A stretch of DNA of 64,000 nucleotides from Bedellia somnulentella (lineage: Eukaryota > Arthropoda > Insecta > Lepidoptera > Bedelliidae): NCBI GenBank assembly GCA_963576735.1, contig OY755181.1, positions 3,534,001 through 3,598,000 on the forward strand. Direction: 5' to 3'. Each line of letters starts with the position of its first letter. Position 1 is the first letter of the stretch. Below, piece by piece: positions 1-11,928 of this stretch. The translations under genes were made by a program, and so were the position numbers. The notes under the pieces are model-generated. The model worked only from the letters and a program-made list of their open reading frames with translations. It searched no databases and had not been told where the DNA came from.

Positions 1-518
1 GTAACGTAAGATAAAGTCTGTAAATTCTGATATTAACTCCTATAAAATAGTAAACCAACACAAATAAACTCGGGAGTTCAGAGGAGAGAGCTATGCCTGG
101 AACATCTTGAGTCATTGAATTGAACCTTAACTTGATTCTCTGTGTCTCTTCTAAAGTCATATATATGATTACTCTATCAAAAAAAAAGATAAGCATCGTT
201 GAATCACTGCAAAACTTGCCTATCAGAAAATTAAGACGATCCCGTTTTATAAAGGGCAAGCAAAGCTGAAGTTTACCTTACAGGGACTCTTTATGTATGG
301 ACATCTTAGGGGTGCAACTGTAGCGTGGCAGATACGAATAACTGGTCACTAGTCTTCCAACCCGCACTAATATAGGTTAGGGGCTTAAAGCTATGACCCT
401 ATTCAAGTGGCCTCCGACTTCCTTGGTGGGATATACTATGGCTTTCTTGTAAGATTATAAAACTATTACGCATATCAACCTTAATGTGAAACCCAGAATA
501 GTAGTAGATATGAATAAC
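1..518. other. Unannotated
   Basis: AT-rich DNA without coding frames or recognised repeats. Confidence 0.5.
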
Positions 519-803
519 GTGTGGTTAATGTGTATGTTAATTAATCATGGTTGTTAACGGTGAGGGAAAACATCGTGAGGAAACCCACATGACTGAGTTG
601 TACTTAGTCATGTGACAGTATATTCGTACAAAACGGCGATAGGCCTGCCCCCTATCACGTGAGTACACTGTCCATGCAAAACGTGGGTACTCTGAACACC
701 AGGCGACAAAGTCACGTGATGTTCAGAAGTATTAGTACCTCTGACAACCCCTTCGGGGATATTTGGCGTGAACGTTAATGTTAATGTAATGTAATGTAAT
801 GAA
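519..803 (+). mobile_element. SINE A copy, tRNA head missing
   Basis: It runs from GTGTGGTTAATG through GGCGATAGGCCTGCCCCCTA to GGCGTGAACGTTAATG and (TAATG)n. It carries CACGTG near 657 and 714. Confidence 0.8.
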
Positions 804-1104
804 TAACATTAGGCCAGATTTAAAATGTAACATTAGGCATGTGCCTGCACAACGACGACGGCGTGATTCACAAGAACGTTTTTCGAACTGATACTTTTCA
901 ATTCTATGTACATTCGGAAAAACGTATGACACCCCTTCGAAGACAGTCAGCACTATATACCATCTTTGACTGTCAATTAAGGATGTGTTTTGGTTTATTT
1001 TTGTGTGAGTTTTAAAATGTAAATAAAGGCAAAATGTAGTTTAAACATGCTTCCATTCAGTTAACCACAGGCATTACAGTATAGACGCACTAATATCTCT
1101 CGCA

Positions 1105-1423
1105 GCACATATATGTCCCCACCATGGGGCCCGAGCCTAACTTATATAGGATGATTTGGCCATAGTCCACCACGCTGGCCATTTGCGGGTTGGCAGACTA
1201 ACGACTGCTACCGTAATAGTAGCCGGGACCGAGGGCTAAACGTGCCCTCCAAAGCACGGAATCATTTTTATTTTCGGATTATCAGATGATTCAAGCCTGC
1301 AATATCCTATCAAACTGAGTTAAAACAAATTAAATTTAAGTGATTGCTCCCCGGGGATTGAACCTGAGACCTCCGTAATTGAAGCCAAGCGCGTAACCCG
1401 AGACATACGGAGGTATCCTAACG
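1105..1423 (-). mobile_element. tRNA-derived SINE (minus), other family
   Basis: CCCCACCATGGGGCCCGAGC, GTTGGCAGACTAACGACTGC and CGTGCCCTCCAAAGCACGGA lead to a tRNA-like head on the right (GGGGATTGAACCTGAGACCT). The pattern is a common lepidopteran SINE with its B box on the minus strand. Confidence 0.6.
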
Positions 1424-1789
1424 CGATGATTCAATGGAATATGTTTCAACTAAGTTGTATGCAAACTCTATAGAAAATGTATTTAAACCCGATTTAAATT
1501 CAAAACAATTTAACAAGATAACAATGTAAAACTCATACGGTTACAAAAGTTGACAAAACGCGGTTGGAGCGAAATATTTGAGACTACCCGCATTTCAAAA
1601 GTCTGTTACAAGTTGGTCGGCGTTGAACTTGTGACAAGTCATATAAGTCTGCAGTAATAACTAAGTATCTCGGGTGGCAGCCATTTATGATTGTCACACT
1701 GCACTATCTCCATTAAAGTTGTAGTACGTTTCGAAGTCAGGCAGTTTTGAAGAATTTATGACTTATTTTTATTCATTGTAATGTTTGAC

Positions 1790-2030
1790 TGCTGTGTAGT
1801 GTCGGCTTAGAATAGCACTACCCCATTTCTTCCGGTGGGTGTACGTAAAAGGCGACTAACGGTATTGGGGCTTTTTAAGGGATTTTTGGGCGATGCGACC
1901 CATCACCAACAACCTTGATTTTACCATCTTTTCCCCACGCAACTTCCAAAAGTGGCTGAGGAATTTCTAATTCCTTAGCTCTGGCTACCCCTTCAAGGGA
2001 TTTATAGCCGTGAGTATATGTATGTATGTA
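1790..2030 (+). mobile_element. SINE B copy with 13-bp TSD
   Basis: TSD TGTAATGTTTGAC at 1777-1789 and 2031-2043. The body runs from GCTGTGTAGTGTCGGCTTAG to GCCGTGAGTATATG and (TATG)n. Confidence 0.88.
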
Positions 2031-2685
2031 TGTAATGTTTGACGCTTTGTAATTATAATGGAATCAGTGGAAAAAAGCCATATGTTGGAAACTGAGAACT
2101 AACTTATGCATTTTTTCTTTTTGTTTCATTTTGCTAAGAACGTTCTAAGGACAATGCCAGAGAATCTGTTGTAACTAAAATCTGAACTTGGAATATAAGA
2201 AATCTAAGGACTTCCTTAAATATTTTATCAAAAGTAAATTGATGAAAAACTAAATTAAAACAATCAAACTGAGAACCTCCTTTTTTTGAAGGCGGTTAAT
2301 AAAAACTGCCTGAAAATGCGTGTAAGTAACATAAAAAAAGCATCAGGTAAATCTACCGAGAAGGTCATCATAAACGACCGATGCGTGCAATCCATTACTC
2401 TTAAAAAAAGTCTTTATGATGGCTGCCACGGTCGTTTGAGCAAAGTGTACAGATTAATCATACTAAATGTATGCTTTCAATGAAATTACAAAACAAAACT
2501 TTTGAATTTAATTCAACGGATATTAAGTATGCATCCATAAAATTTCTCAAACACTTATAAAACAGAAGAAAGTGATAAGCGGTAAAATAAAGGATCTAAA
2601 TTTATCGTTTAGGCAGTATATGCCCGAAGGCTCGAAGGAGGTACTAATAAGAATTAATATTATTAGGACATAAGAAGAGAATTTT

Positions 2686-2940
2686 GCTGTGTAGTGTCGG
2701 CTTAGAATAGCACTGCCCCATTTCTTCCGGTGGGTGTACGTAAGAGGCGACTAACGGTATTGGGGCTTTAAAGGGATTTTTGGGCGATGCGGTTGGAGAC
2801 CCATCACCAACAACCTTTACTTTACCATCTTTTCCCCACACAACTTTCCAAAAGTGGCTGAGGAATTTCTAATTCCTTAGCTCTGGCTACCCCTTTTAGG
2901 GATTTACAGCCGTGAGTCTATGTATGTCTGTATGTCTATG
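2686..2940 (+). mobile_element. SINE B copy
   Basis: Full length from GCTGTGTAGTGTCGGC to AGCCGTGAGTCTATGTATG. The flanks share only AGAAGAG. Confidence 0.83.
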
Positions 2941-3272
2941 AATGAGAAGAGTATCATTTTTGTCGGAGTACACTATATATTTATGTTTGGCGTGGAAAAT
3001 GCTTTCACGTTCATTAGCCATGTGGTCATTGTAGTTTTCCTCACGATATTTTACCTCACCCATAAAAACCTACATAAATTAACTATGACGCATTATTATA
3101 GGCCAGTCTCAGAACTAGAATCCTTGTCTCTTTATTAGAAGCGTTTGGTTGTCCTGCCACTGTCATCAAGGTTGTTATTGATCTAAGGGCTAATAACGTT
3201 TGATACCAAAAAAGTATTGATATAATGAATACTCGCTACCACTAAATGCGATGCTAGTAGTGATTTAATGAA

Positions 3273-3525
3273 ACATACATACATACACACATATACTCAC
3301 GGCTATAAATCCCTAGATGGGGTAGCCAGAGCTAAGGAATTAAAAATTCCTCAGCCACTTTTGGAAAGTTAAATGGGGAAAAGATGGTAAAATAAAAGTT
3401 GTTGGTGATGGGTCTCCAACCTCATCGCCCAAAAACCCTTAAAAGCCCCAATACCGTTAGTCGCCTTTTACGTACACCCACCGGAAGAAATGGGGTAGTG
3501 TTATTCTAAACCGACACTACACAGC
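3273..3525 (-). mobile_element. SINE B copy (minus)
   Basis: Full length, from a (CATA)n tail at the left to CCGACACTACACAGC at the right. Confidence 0.83.
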
Positions 3526-3756
3526 AAATGAGACAGTGAGTCAAAATTCAAATACTTACAAAACAAGAAGTAATCAATCTTCAAACAACCATTAGCCTCA
3601 AACTTAAGCCAGCTAAAATATCGAAGCTTACCGTAGCTATCGCTAGAGTTAAAGCCTTCTTCACATTGATCAATATTTGTGTTTTAAATATTATTTGGTT
3701 GAATTTATACTTTACTTGTTTATAAATAAGATATACCATTTTTGCCATTCCAGCAG

Positions 3757-3896
3757 GGCGAGCACGAGCCATGTTTTAACTAGTTATCGCGTGGGATAAA
3801 GTAGCCATCTTTTACGCACTTACTTAGTTTTGTATACTGCCATCTCATTCTAACCGTTATCGTGTCGATAAAATAGCGCTCGTGCTTGCCCTTTTA
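3757..3896 (+). mobile_element. MITE C copy 1 (GGGCAAGCACGAGC ends)
   Basis: The ends GGGCGAGCACGAGC and GCTCGTGCTTGCCC are inverted. The interior has ACTAGTTATCGCGTGGGATA and CATCTCATTCTAACCGTTAT. It is about 140 bp and non-coding. Confidence 0.75.
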
Positions 3897-4093
3897 TATT
3901 TAAATATAGGGCTATGCTTTATTAACTATGATAGTGTAGCGACGCGCTATCAGTACACAATGACGCGCACTACATAGAAACACTGACAGTGTAAGAAGTA
4001 TCTCCATGCACACCACCGCATCGCCTAGCAGAAGATCTTCCCTTTTCCACCACAATAGGCAGGAAACCATAAAGATATAATACTATATATGCA

Positions 4094-4225
4094 GAAGAGC
4101 AAGCACGAGCGCTATTTTATCGACATGATAACGGTTAGAATGAGATGGCAGTATACGATATTAAGTTAGTGCGTAAGAGTTGCTTTATCCCACGCGATAA
4201 CTAGTTTAAACACCGCATTAACTAG
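4094..4225 (-). mobile_element. MITE C copy 2 (opposite orientation, one end lost)
   Basis: AGCAAGCACGAGCGCTATTT and CCCACGCGATAACTAGTTTA mirror copy 1. The two copies form an inverted pair with 200 bp between. Confidence 0.7.
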
Positions 4226-4444
4226 CCAGGCAGAAAACGTTTTACTAAGAAAATAACTTTTAAAACAATTCAGAATTTTTCAGTTTAATTAATGTTTGTT
4301 TTTTTTTCGGTAATGGAGAGAGTATTTATGTTCATATAGTAAAAATATAATGCTACCATATCCGGGTAAAAAAGTTTGCTAATGTTATATAACTGTGTTA
4401 ATGTATTATTCAAAACGCATAGATTTGAAGCTTTAATTTTAGTA

Positions 4445-4683
4445 CATACATATACTCACGGCTATAAATCCCTTAACGGGGTAGCCAGAGCTTTGGAATG
4501 AAAAATTCCTCAGCCACTTTTGGAAGTTGATTGAAAAAAGATAGTTATAATAAATGTTTTTGGTGACGGGTCTCCAACCACATCGCCCAAAAATCACTTA
4601 AAAAGCCCCCTATACCCTTAGTCATCTCTTACGATCTCCCACGAGTAGAAATGGGGTAGTGTTATTCTAAGCCGAAACTACAC
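4445..4683 (-). mobile_element. SINE B copy (minus) with 12-bp TSD
   Basis: TSD TTAATTTTAGTA at 4433-4444 and 4684-4695. It is of the subfamily with GGGTCTCCAACCACATCGCC and CCCTTAACGGGGTAGCC. Confidence 0.86.
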
Positions 4684-4889
4684 TTAATTTTAGTAATGAG
4701 ACTTATATAAGAGTACCTGTACAAACCAAACAATCTCAAATTACGCTCTTCAATATTTTTGTAGAATCTCTCCAAACTCTTAACATCTTGACAAAGTTAT
4801 ACCCAATGTTCATGTCAAGGAAAGTGTGTAGTCACCCTAACAAGTTGGGAAAGTTTGCATGGCTTCGGAATTTCGGCATTGAGTCGACG

Positions 4890-5037
4890 GCGGCGGCGGC
4901 GCGAGCAATCTGGCAGCCATTAAACTTAACTTACTAACAGAGACAGGTGAAATTACCAACGTCTTCAACTTTGCTGTTAAATTGAAAACTCCAAATGACA
5001 TAGTAGAATTGGCGGATAAATTAAAAGTGCATCAGTA
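4890..5037 (+). other. Small orphan coding-like stretch
   Basis: After a TGA at 4887 the frame reads VDGGGGASNLAAIKLNLLTE, then TGEITNVFNFAVKLKTPNDI and ELADKLKVHQ, then stops at 5037. The composition looks protein-like and GC-richer than the flanks. I do not recognise the family. It may be the last exon or a processed copy of a host gene. Confidence 0.3.
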
Positions 5038-5089
5038 ATATTATGTTATAAATTATTAAATTCATTATACTTCATAGAGGATGGATGAC

Positions 5090-5400
5090 GAGTAAATTGG
5101 AATCGATAGTAAAAAATTCTTAGTGGTGTGGGTGCGAATCCTGATTCAGGTCTAGACAATATTGAAACGAGTCTTTTCCAAAGTCATACGTATGGATAGT
5201 TTGTCAAGTATAGCAACGATGGGATAAAATAACGCGAGAAAAACCATATGGTAGAGTTATTACTAAGTCAACGGTCAATCGTAAATAGTGCAGTCGTACA
5301 AAGTGGCGAAAGCCCTGCGTCCAATCATTGGTATGCTTTTTTCAAGCGTGGCTGTTGTGAACACTAACGTCAGGTCTCCTTCCTCTGCCATCGGAACACC
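5090..5400 (+). mobile_element. Very diverged SINE A-like copy
   Basis: TTTCCAAAGTCATACGTATG, CGTACAAAGTGGCGAAAGCC and GAACACTAACGTCAGGT keep the SINE A order with heavy decay. Confidence 0.4.
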
Positions 5401-5423
5401 CGTGCATTCTCATAAAGGATATT

Positions 5424-5682
5424 GCTGTGTGTGTAGTGTCGGCTTAGAATAGCACTACCCCATTTCTACCCGTGGGTGATCGTAAGAGGCGACTAAGGGT
5501 ATAGGGGCTTTTTAAGTAACTTTTGGGCGATGTGGTTGGAGACCCGTCACCAACAATTATTTATTATTACCATCTTTTCCCCACTTAACTTCCAAAAGTG
5601 GCTGAGGAATATTTTATTTCCAAAGCTCTGGCTACCCCGTTTAGAGATATATAGCCGTGAGCATATGTATGTATGTATGTAT
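5424..5682 (+). mobile_element. SINE B copy
   Basis: Subfamily with GTGATCGTAAGAGGCGACTA and GGCGATGTGG. It ends GCCGTGAGCATATGTATG. Confidence 0.82.
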
Positions 5683-5749
5683 AATATAAAGTGTGTACGT
5701 TATACGTAATTCCTTATCATTTTGGGTATTCACATATACATAGAGCTGA

Positions 5750-5990
5750 GCTGTGTAGTGTCGGTTTAGAATAACATTAATTAATTTCTTCCCCCGGGTG
5801 TCATAAGAGACGACTAAGGGTATTGGGGCTTTTTAAGTTATTGTTGGGCGATACGATTGGAGACCCATCACCATCAACCTTTTATTTAAATCTTTTCCCC
5901 ATTTAACTTTCTAAAGTAGTGGTAGTGGCTGAGGTTAACTCTGAAGGTCTGGATACCCCTTTTTGGGATTTATAATCGCGAGTATATGCA
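5750..5990 (+). mobile_element. SINE B copy, diverged
   Basis: Starts GCTGTGTAGTGTCGGTTTAG and ends ATAATCGCGAGTATATGC. It lies 67 bp after the previous copy, same orientation. Confidence 0.75.
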
Positions 5991-6717
5991 TTAAGCACCT
6001 CATGCAAGTATATTTTAGGATTTAATCCTGAAAATTAAGAAAGAAAATCCTTCTGTTGCACAACATGGTATATAATTCAATTAATTAATTTAATAAAATT
6101 AATGTCTGTTAGGTAGATATAAAAAAAATAGCTTTTGCACTCGATTCCAAAAAACAATAACTCAAAAATTAAATTTTTTAAATAAATAAATTACTTACAT
6201 TTTTTATATTATACATTTATCATAAATTAATTATTTTTTTTTTATTACTAATATTTTGTAACGTCAAATATCTAAATTTATTGACTTTATTGCTGCTTCC
6301 GAAAGTCTTTTTAAAGCAAAGAAGCTACTCGAAACTCATACGTTTGCATGTTATTTTTAATGTGCAACTTCGCGTGTAGAATATAAGTATTATTTTTCCA
6401 AGATTTTGAATTCGATCAAACCAAACGCTATTTTGAGATAATTACTCCGCATGGCTCGATCTAATGACCGCTGCCGAAACATCAACTGTGACCCATAGCA
6501 TGCGCCGTCCGGAGCACGGAAGCGCTTAAAAAAACTTAAGATGACCACCCATCTAAGTATCGTCAAATAAGTGGTGGGCAAAACTGTAATCCCCTGTATT
6601 TTCTACTTTCGTTAGAATGTCTGATATGATAAGCCACCGTAATGTAACCTTACATATTCTGAGGACTTTCTATACCTATTTCCAACATGATGGAACCGAA
6701 ATTGCGGAAGATTCATG
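5991..6717. other. Unannotated intergenic
   Basis: AT-rich with a few GC patches near 6480 (CGCCGTCCGGAGCACGGAAG) that may be an old SINE. No supported gene. Confidence 0.4.
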
Positions 6718-6730
6718 TAAACATCAAATT

Positions 6731-6977
6731 AATATGTAAAGGAAAGAAAAATTTCGACACAGGCGGGAATCGAACCCGCGACCTCGGGTATACGCCCCGA
6801 CGTTCTGCCAATTGAGCCACCGTGTCAACGTTTTACACGTTTAAGTAGTGTTCGCGTTTCCTACCTCCGAATTTTTTTACCTGAGATTTAGATTCCCGCC
6901 TGTGTCGAAATTTTTCTTTCCTTTATTTATTAGTAATAATCCCCACATGAGGTTTTCATGAACAAAAAGATTCAAAC
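6731..6977. mobile_element. tRNA-like foldback retroposon, 6.7-kb copy
   Basis: A 247-bp insertion is flanked by the 13-bp duplication TAAACATCAAATT (6718-6730, 6978-6990). It begins with a minus-oriented tRNA-like unit (6755-6826) and ends with the 3' end of a plus-oriented unit plus tail (CCCGCCTGTGTCG onward, to AACAAAAAGATTC). Confidence 0.8.
6755..6826 (-). other. tRNA-like unit (anticodon position GTA)
   Basis: Its 72 nt fold as a tRNA: acceptor GACACGG/CTGTGTC, D arm starting GCTC, anticodon stem TCGGG/CCCGA with loop GCGTATA, T arm GCGGG-TTCGATT-CCCGC. Position 33 is C in place of U, and the D stem has one mismatch. It is treated as a tRNA-derived repeat, not a functional tRNA gene. 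Confidence 0.6.
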
Positions 6978-6990
6978 TAAACATCAAATT

Positions 6991-7809
6991 CCCGTAAGTC
7001 CCATTTCTGAGGGAATTTCAGAGATTCTCAGTTTTCATCTTAAGGACTAAAGCTATCCACCGACCAAATTTCAGTTCTCTAGGTCCAGCCAAACGGCTTT
7101 GCGCTGCCTGTCAGTCAGTTAGTAACGGAACGATTTTATGTAGGTACCTATAGCGATACCAATCAAATATAAAAGCCTTTAGAAATTTGTCGGGGTATGT
7201 TCTTACAAAGGAACAAGTTTCGTAAATGAATATACTAGTGACGGTAAGAATATGAAAGAAACATAACATAATGCAAATTCCTATTGAAATGTATATTATG
7301 TTAATCACAATCATTACAGTGTTACTAAATAAAAGCTTTTAAATTTTCTAACATCGAAGATGCCTCAAATACTGCTTACCCCTTGTGAGATTTTGTGAGA
7401 TGACATATATAGCTATATCAATTATAAAGTTTGCAGGCTTTTATTGATGCAAAAAATAAATAAGCCGTTGTGTGGTTTTGAAGCGTTTATAAATAAGTAT
7501 TTCGAACCAATACCTTTCACAAGTAAAAACGATTTACTAGTCTTGTTAAAACATTTACATTTCAGTAGAATTATATTATTAATCGGTTCAAAAAAGATTA
7601 ATTGAAAACAATGTTGTATTTCCGTGTATTGGTATATAAATGTATTGAATTTCACCAAAATATGAGGCAAATTTATTGTGTAACTAGGAATTTGATTGTA
7701 TACTAGTGCTTCACTAAACTTTGACGTTATGAATTTAGATAAATTCTAGTTTTTTTGAAGCCATAAAATAATTTTAAATTTATATAGTGAAGTATTAATT
7801 AAGTTAAAT
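6991..7809. other. Unannotated intergenic
   Basis: The open frames here have no recognisable domains and low coding quality. Nothing supported. Confidence 0.4.
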
Positions 7810-9693
7810 TGCAAAGTTAACTGCTCGGCGGCGGGTTTGGACGACTTACGTCCGCAGCACTTAAAGGAGCTTATATCAGTTACGGCTGGAGATAACGGAC
7901 CTCTTTTGTTAGAGTCGCTGACTAGATTGTGCTACTTTCTTCCTGAGGGAAAGTTGAACCATGAGGTGTGTCCATTTTTGTATGGGGCATCCCTCTGTGC
8001 ACTCATAAAAAAGCATGGCAGTATACGAACAATAGCAGTGGGTAGTGTTGTGCTTCGCTTAGTAGCAAAGCTGGGCTGCCGTGCAATGCGGGACCCAATG
8101 GCGGCCATGCTGCGTCCACATTAGCTTGGTTTTGGGACTCCTTTGGGTTGCGAGGCAGCAATGCATGCTGCCCGCGCTTTTGCTTTGGATCCAGAGCATG
8201 CCTGTGACGTAATCTTAAAACTTGATATAAAAATGCCTTTAATAGCGTCGAGAGAGACGTGTTGCTGGCCGAAGTGAGGGATAAAATTCCTTTATTAAGT
8301 CCTTTCCTGATTCAGTGCTACGCTTTTCCCACCAATCTTTTTTTACGATGGCAAAAAGATTGCGTCACAAGTTGGTGCTTAGCAGGGGGACCCTCTTGGT
8401 CCATTTTTGTTTAGCCTGGCCGGTCTTTAAAGATGCTGTGTCGGAGGCTTTGCGGGTTGGAAGTGAGATACTCACACGGGCTCGTCTGCACCTACAGCAA
8501 TTACCAGCTCACGTGGCACTAACACTCTTTCGCAGCTGCCTATCTTTTTCCAAGTTGGTGTACATTATAAGGACTTCTCCAAAGTGGCTTTTTCCCAACG
8601 AGGTGTCTAAGTTGGATGAAGATTTGAAGGTTACGTTGGAGACAATACTAAACGTACAACTTGGTGAGGCTCAATGGCTACAGGCGTGATTACCTGTTCG
8701 TCACGCTGGATTAGGGGTGAGACGTTTTCAGGACACTAATATATCGGCTTTCTTGGCTTCTTCCCACGGGGTCGTTGGATTAGTCGCTAATATACTCAAA
8801 GTACAGGGCGACAATCTCAGCATCCCCCATGCGGAAGAGGCCATGAACGTTTGGTCTTGTGTGTGCCCTGCCGCTGAGTTCCCCGAGAACAGAAGTGCGC
8901 AGCGCCAGTGGGACGACCAGCTGTGTAAGTACAGGTACCAACAACTACTTGGCGCGGCTGTGGGTGCCGACGTTGCTCGGCTTCGGGCGGCGTTATGCCC
9001 TGAGTCGGGAGCCTGGCTTCATGCCCTTCCATCACCTCACTTGGGAACCGCTCTAGATGACGGGTCCCTAAGGGTTGCCGTGGCTCTCAGGCTTGGGTGT
9101 AACGTTTGTGAGCCTTATGTTTGTGTGTGTGGCGCACGGGCGGACTCGAGGAGTCACCATGGTTTGAGCGGCAGCAAGTCGGCTGGACGTTTTCCTCGCC
9201 ACCACATGCTCAACGACGTGACTTGTCGAGCTTTGGTGGATGTTGGCGTGCCGTGCACCCTGGAACCCCCGGGCTTGAGCCGAACAGATGGGAAGAGACC
9301 TGATGGGTTGACTCTTGTTCCGTGGGAGAGGGGTCGTTGCCTAGTATGGGACGCGACTTGCGTCGGTACCTTCGCGGCTTCTCATCTGGCACGTATGATA
9401 CGCGTGACTAGTGCGGCTGCCGAGTGGGCTGCGACACAAAAGCATGCCAAATATGCCCCGCTAAAGACAGCCTATATTTATATCCCGTTTGCAGTGGAGG
9501 TGAGTGGGGCATGGTGTTTGGAGGCCAAAGGTTTTGTACGGGAGTTGGGAAGAAGGCTGAGGAATTCCAGTGCAAACTTCCGCGCAGAGTCGTATCTCGT
9601 GCAACGCATATCCCTTGCAATACAACGGGAAATGTTGCAAGTGTGATGGGCACTTTTGCGCCTGGTGCGATTCGGGGCGGACTATTTGACTAA
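7810..9693 (+). pseudogene. Degraded retroelement: reverse transcriptase plus restriction-like endonuclease
   Basis: Conceptual translation shows a palm region (LDDLRPQHLKEL, IRTIAVGSVVLRLVAKLGC, LKLDIK then NAFNSVE after a frameshift near 8228) and QQGDPLGPFLFSL interrupted by a TAG near 8383 and a shift near 8340. The YxDD segment is absent, apparently lost in a deletion near 8420. Frame 8717-9646 is open and reads CNVCEPYVCVCG then HH and H (zinc-binding-like), then KRPDGLTLVPWERGRCLVWD, which fits the PD...D pattern of a restriction-like endonuclease. A last shift near 9630 separates QREMLQV from the terminal SVMGTFAPGAIRGGLFD. It is GC-richer than the surrounding DNA. It probably belongs to an RLE-type non-LTR retrotransposon (R2-like group in the broad sense); the clade is not certain. 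Confidence 0.75.
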
Positions 9694-9699
9694 GCTTTT

Positions 9700-10956
9700 C
9701 TTAGCTGTAAGTTTTGATTGTTATCAGTTGATTGTGATAAATATTGATTTAGATTAATATAGTTAAATAATAAAAATAAATGGTTCATTGCTATTAACTT
9801 TTTATAGGTTCCTAAACGTCCCTGCAAAGTTTAAAAATGGAAATGATTTGTTAACATCATTATATACCGCACAAGAAAATAAGAAGATAATATCATTTAT
9901 GGGTCATTGTCAAAAACGAGTAAAAAACTGTTCAGACGTTCTTACGCCATAACTAAGGTAGCAATCACAATCATAATTGAAAGACTTATAAATATTATCT
10001 ATTTTAAGTCTAATCTTATTTTGTTATTTGCTTTTTGATGTGAAATTTATGTTTATGTTCTATTTGGTGGTCTGTTTCGTATTTTCGGTAATCACGTAAA
10101 ATAGAAAATGTCGTTTTTTTCATTATGTTGAAATGCATGATCTCGTTTGATGTAAGATTAATATATTGTTGATTAAGATGAGTCCAAATCACAAAAATAA
10201 ATCTATAAAATGTAAAAAAATATATATCTCGTTTTATTTTTGCTTATTTGACAATCACCCTTATTCAATCTCAGTATTTTTTAAACTATTTATAAAAGAA
10301 AAAACATTTATATCAAAATAAAAAGAATAGTTCTCTGTTTTTTTAACGTCACTAACGTATAAGTTAAATTTAAATCTACTTTGCATTCGGAAGTTGTATT
10401 GTTGCGAGAAGAATCCGTAAGAAACTCAGCAAGACACATCTTTTCCTAGTCATATTACAATGTTGGTGTATGTCTGGATATGTCCTGAATAGATCCCTGG
10501 TGACACCAAGTAATAATAATTTAAACTGTAATACATTTTTATTAAATGAAGACTGCGCTTTATTATTATTTTGGATTTATTTTCTGTTAGATTCAGTATG
10601 TCATCAGAATCATGCATTTAAGATACTCACTCCGCTGCGCTTCGCTCGCTCGTTTTATACATAATCTAACCTAACCTAACCTAGCTAAATGTGACCTAAC
10701 TTTTCTTTGCCTGCGACCCACCCAAGCAGGGGGCGCAACCCCCCTGCACGCCCTTCACATGCAACCAAGCAAGCATGCAAACAAGCAAGCAAATATAGAT
10801 TATATATAACACATATGATTAATACGATTTTTTTAAATATTAGACTAGAAACCATTTATGAATATTAAAGTTATTTATTGAAATTATTATGTTGTCAGTC
10901 ATTAATATAAACAAATATATTAAAACAAATATTATTAAATACAAAGTGTATAATAA
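9700..10956. other. Unannotated AT-rich stretch
   Basis: Contains only the CCTAA tract and, around 10690-10790, a C-rich low-complexity part (CCCACCCAAGCAGGGGGCGC, CAAGCAAGCAAGCATG-like). No gene. Confidence 0.45.
10660..10684. repeat. Short CCTAA telomere-like tract
   Basis: TCTAACCTAACCTAACCTAG is four units of the insect telomere motif (TTAGG on the other strand). It is too short to be a telomere; interstitial. Confidence 0.6.
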
Positions 10957-11213
10957 GCCGTTTAGTGTCGGCTTAGAATAGCACTACCCTGTTTCTACCG
11001 ATGGGTGTACGTAAGAGGCGACTAACGGTATTGGGGTTTTTAAGGGATTTTTGGGCGATGCGGTTGGAGACCCATCACCAACAACCTTTATTTAACCATC
11101 TTTTCCCCACTCAATTTTCCAAAAGTGGCTGAGGAATTTCGAATACCTTAGCTCTGGCTACCCCTTCTAGGGATTTATAGCCGTGAGTATATGTTATGTT
11201 ATGTTTATGTATG
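10957..11213 (+). mobile_element. SINE B copy
   Basis: GCCGTTTAGTGTCGGCTTAG to CCGTGAGTATATGTTATG. The tail has turned from TATG to TTATG repeats. Confidence 0.82.
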
Positions 11214-11647
11214 ATTGATATAATATCGAATTTCGAGGATTATATTTATGACTTGATTTTTTTATGAAGACTGATTTTAAATGGTAAGTGAAATATTTTC
11301 GGACCTCCAATGATAGGAGTTAAAAAGTTATGTAAGAAAAAGCGCACCCTATACGCAAACACATTAGCAAATAGCATTTTAAGTTGAATTAATAATGGTT
11401 GCTTTGTAGTACCGAATGCTTCTTGACTGCATTTTTTATAGATAAAGTTATCAACCGTTCAATTGATTGGTTTTTTTGTTGTGTGAATTAAAATAGTACT
11501 TCTGATTTAGGTGGTAAAGAGGAAATGCTATGAAAGCAAAAAATATGATTATTGAATGACCTTAATAAACCATAAAATGGTAGCCTGTAAGTAATCGCTT
11601 TTTTATTGAAATGTCTGTAAGAAAGAGAGTAGATGTGGATATAACCA

Positions 11648-11805
11648 AAACGGCGATAGGCCTGCCCCCTATCACGTGATTACACTGTCCATGCAAAACG
11701 TGGGTACTCTGAACACCAGGTGACAAAGTCACGTGATGTTCAGAAGATTAGTACCTCTGCCAACCCCTTCGGGGATATTCGCCGTGAACGTTTTATGTTA
11801 TGTTA
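11648..11805 (+). mobile_element. SINE A, 5'-truncated
   Basis: AAAACGGCGATAGGCCTGCC to GCCGTGAACGTTTTATG and a TTATG tail. Confidence 0.8.
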
Positions 11806-11928
11806 TAACCAAAACGATGGCTTTTAAGAGAGAGGATACTGATAACTTCTTACAGGATATTAAAATAGCCTTCTCAATTTTTTAGTTTTACTGAACATTT
11901 TTAGTTCGAATAAATAGTCTAATAGCTA

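Noticed and set aside
1790..2030. SINE B as a cut-and-paste MITE
   Set aside because: No terminal inverted repeats; TSDs vary from 9 to 17 bp, and 5' truncations occur directly at the TSD.
8859..9693. Extra open frames overlapping the 8.7-9.6 kb retroelement on both strands
   Set aside because: They are shadows of the GC-rich element; only the frame 8717-9646 and its shifted last codons match a domain.
10660..10684. Chromosome end or telomere
   Set aside because: Only about four units, with long ordinary sequence on both sides.
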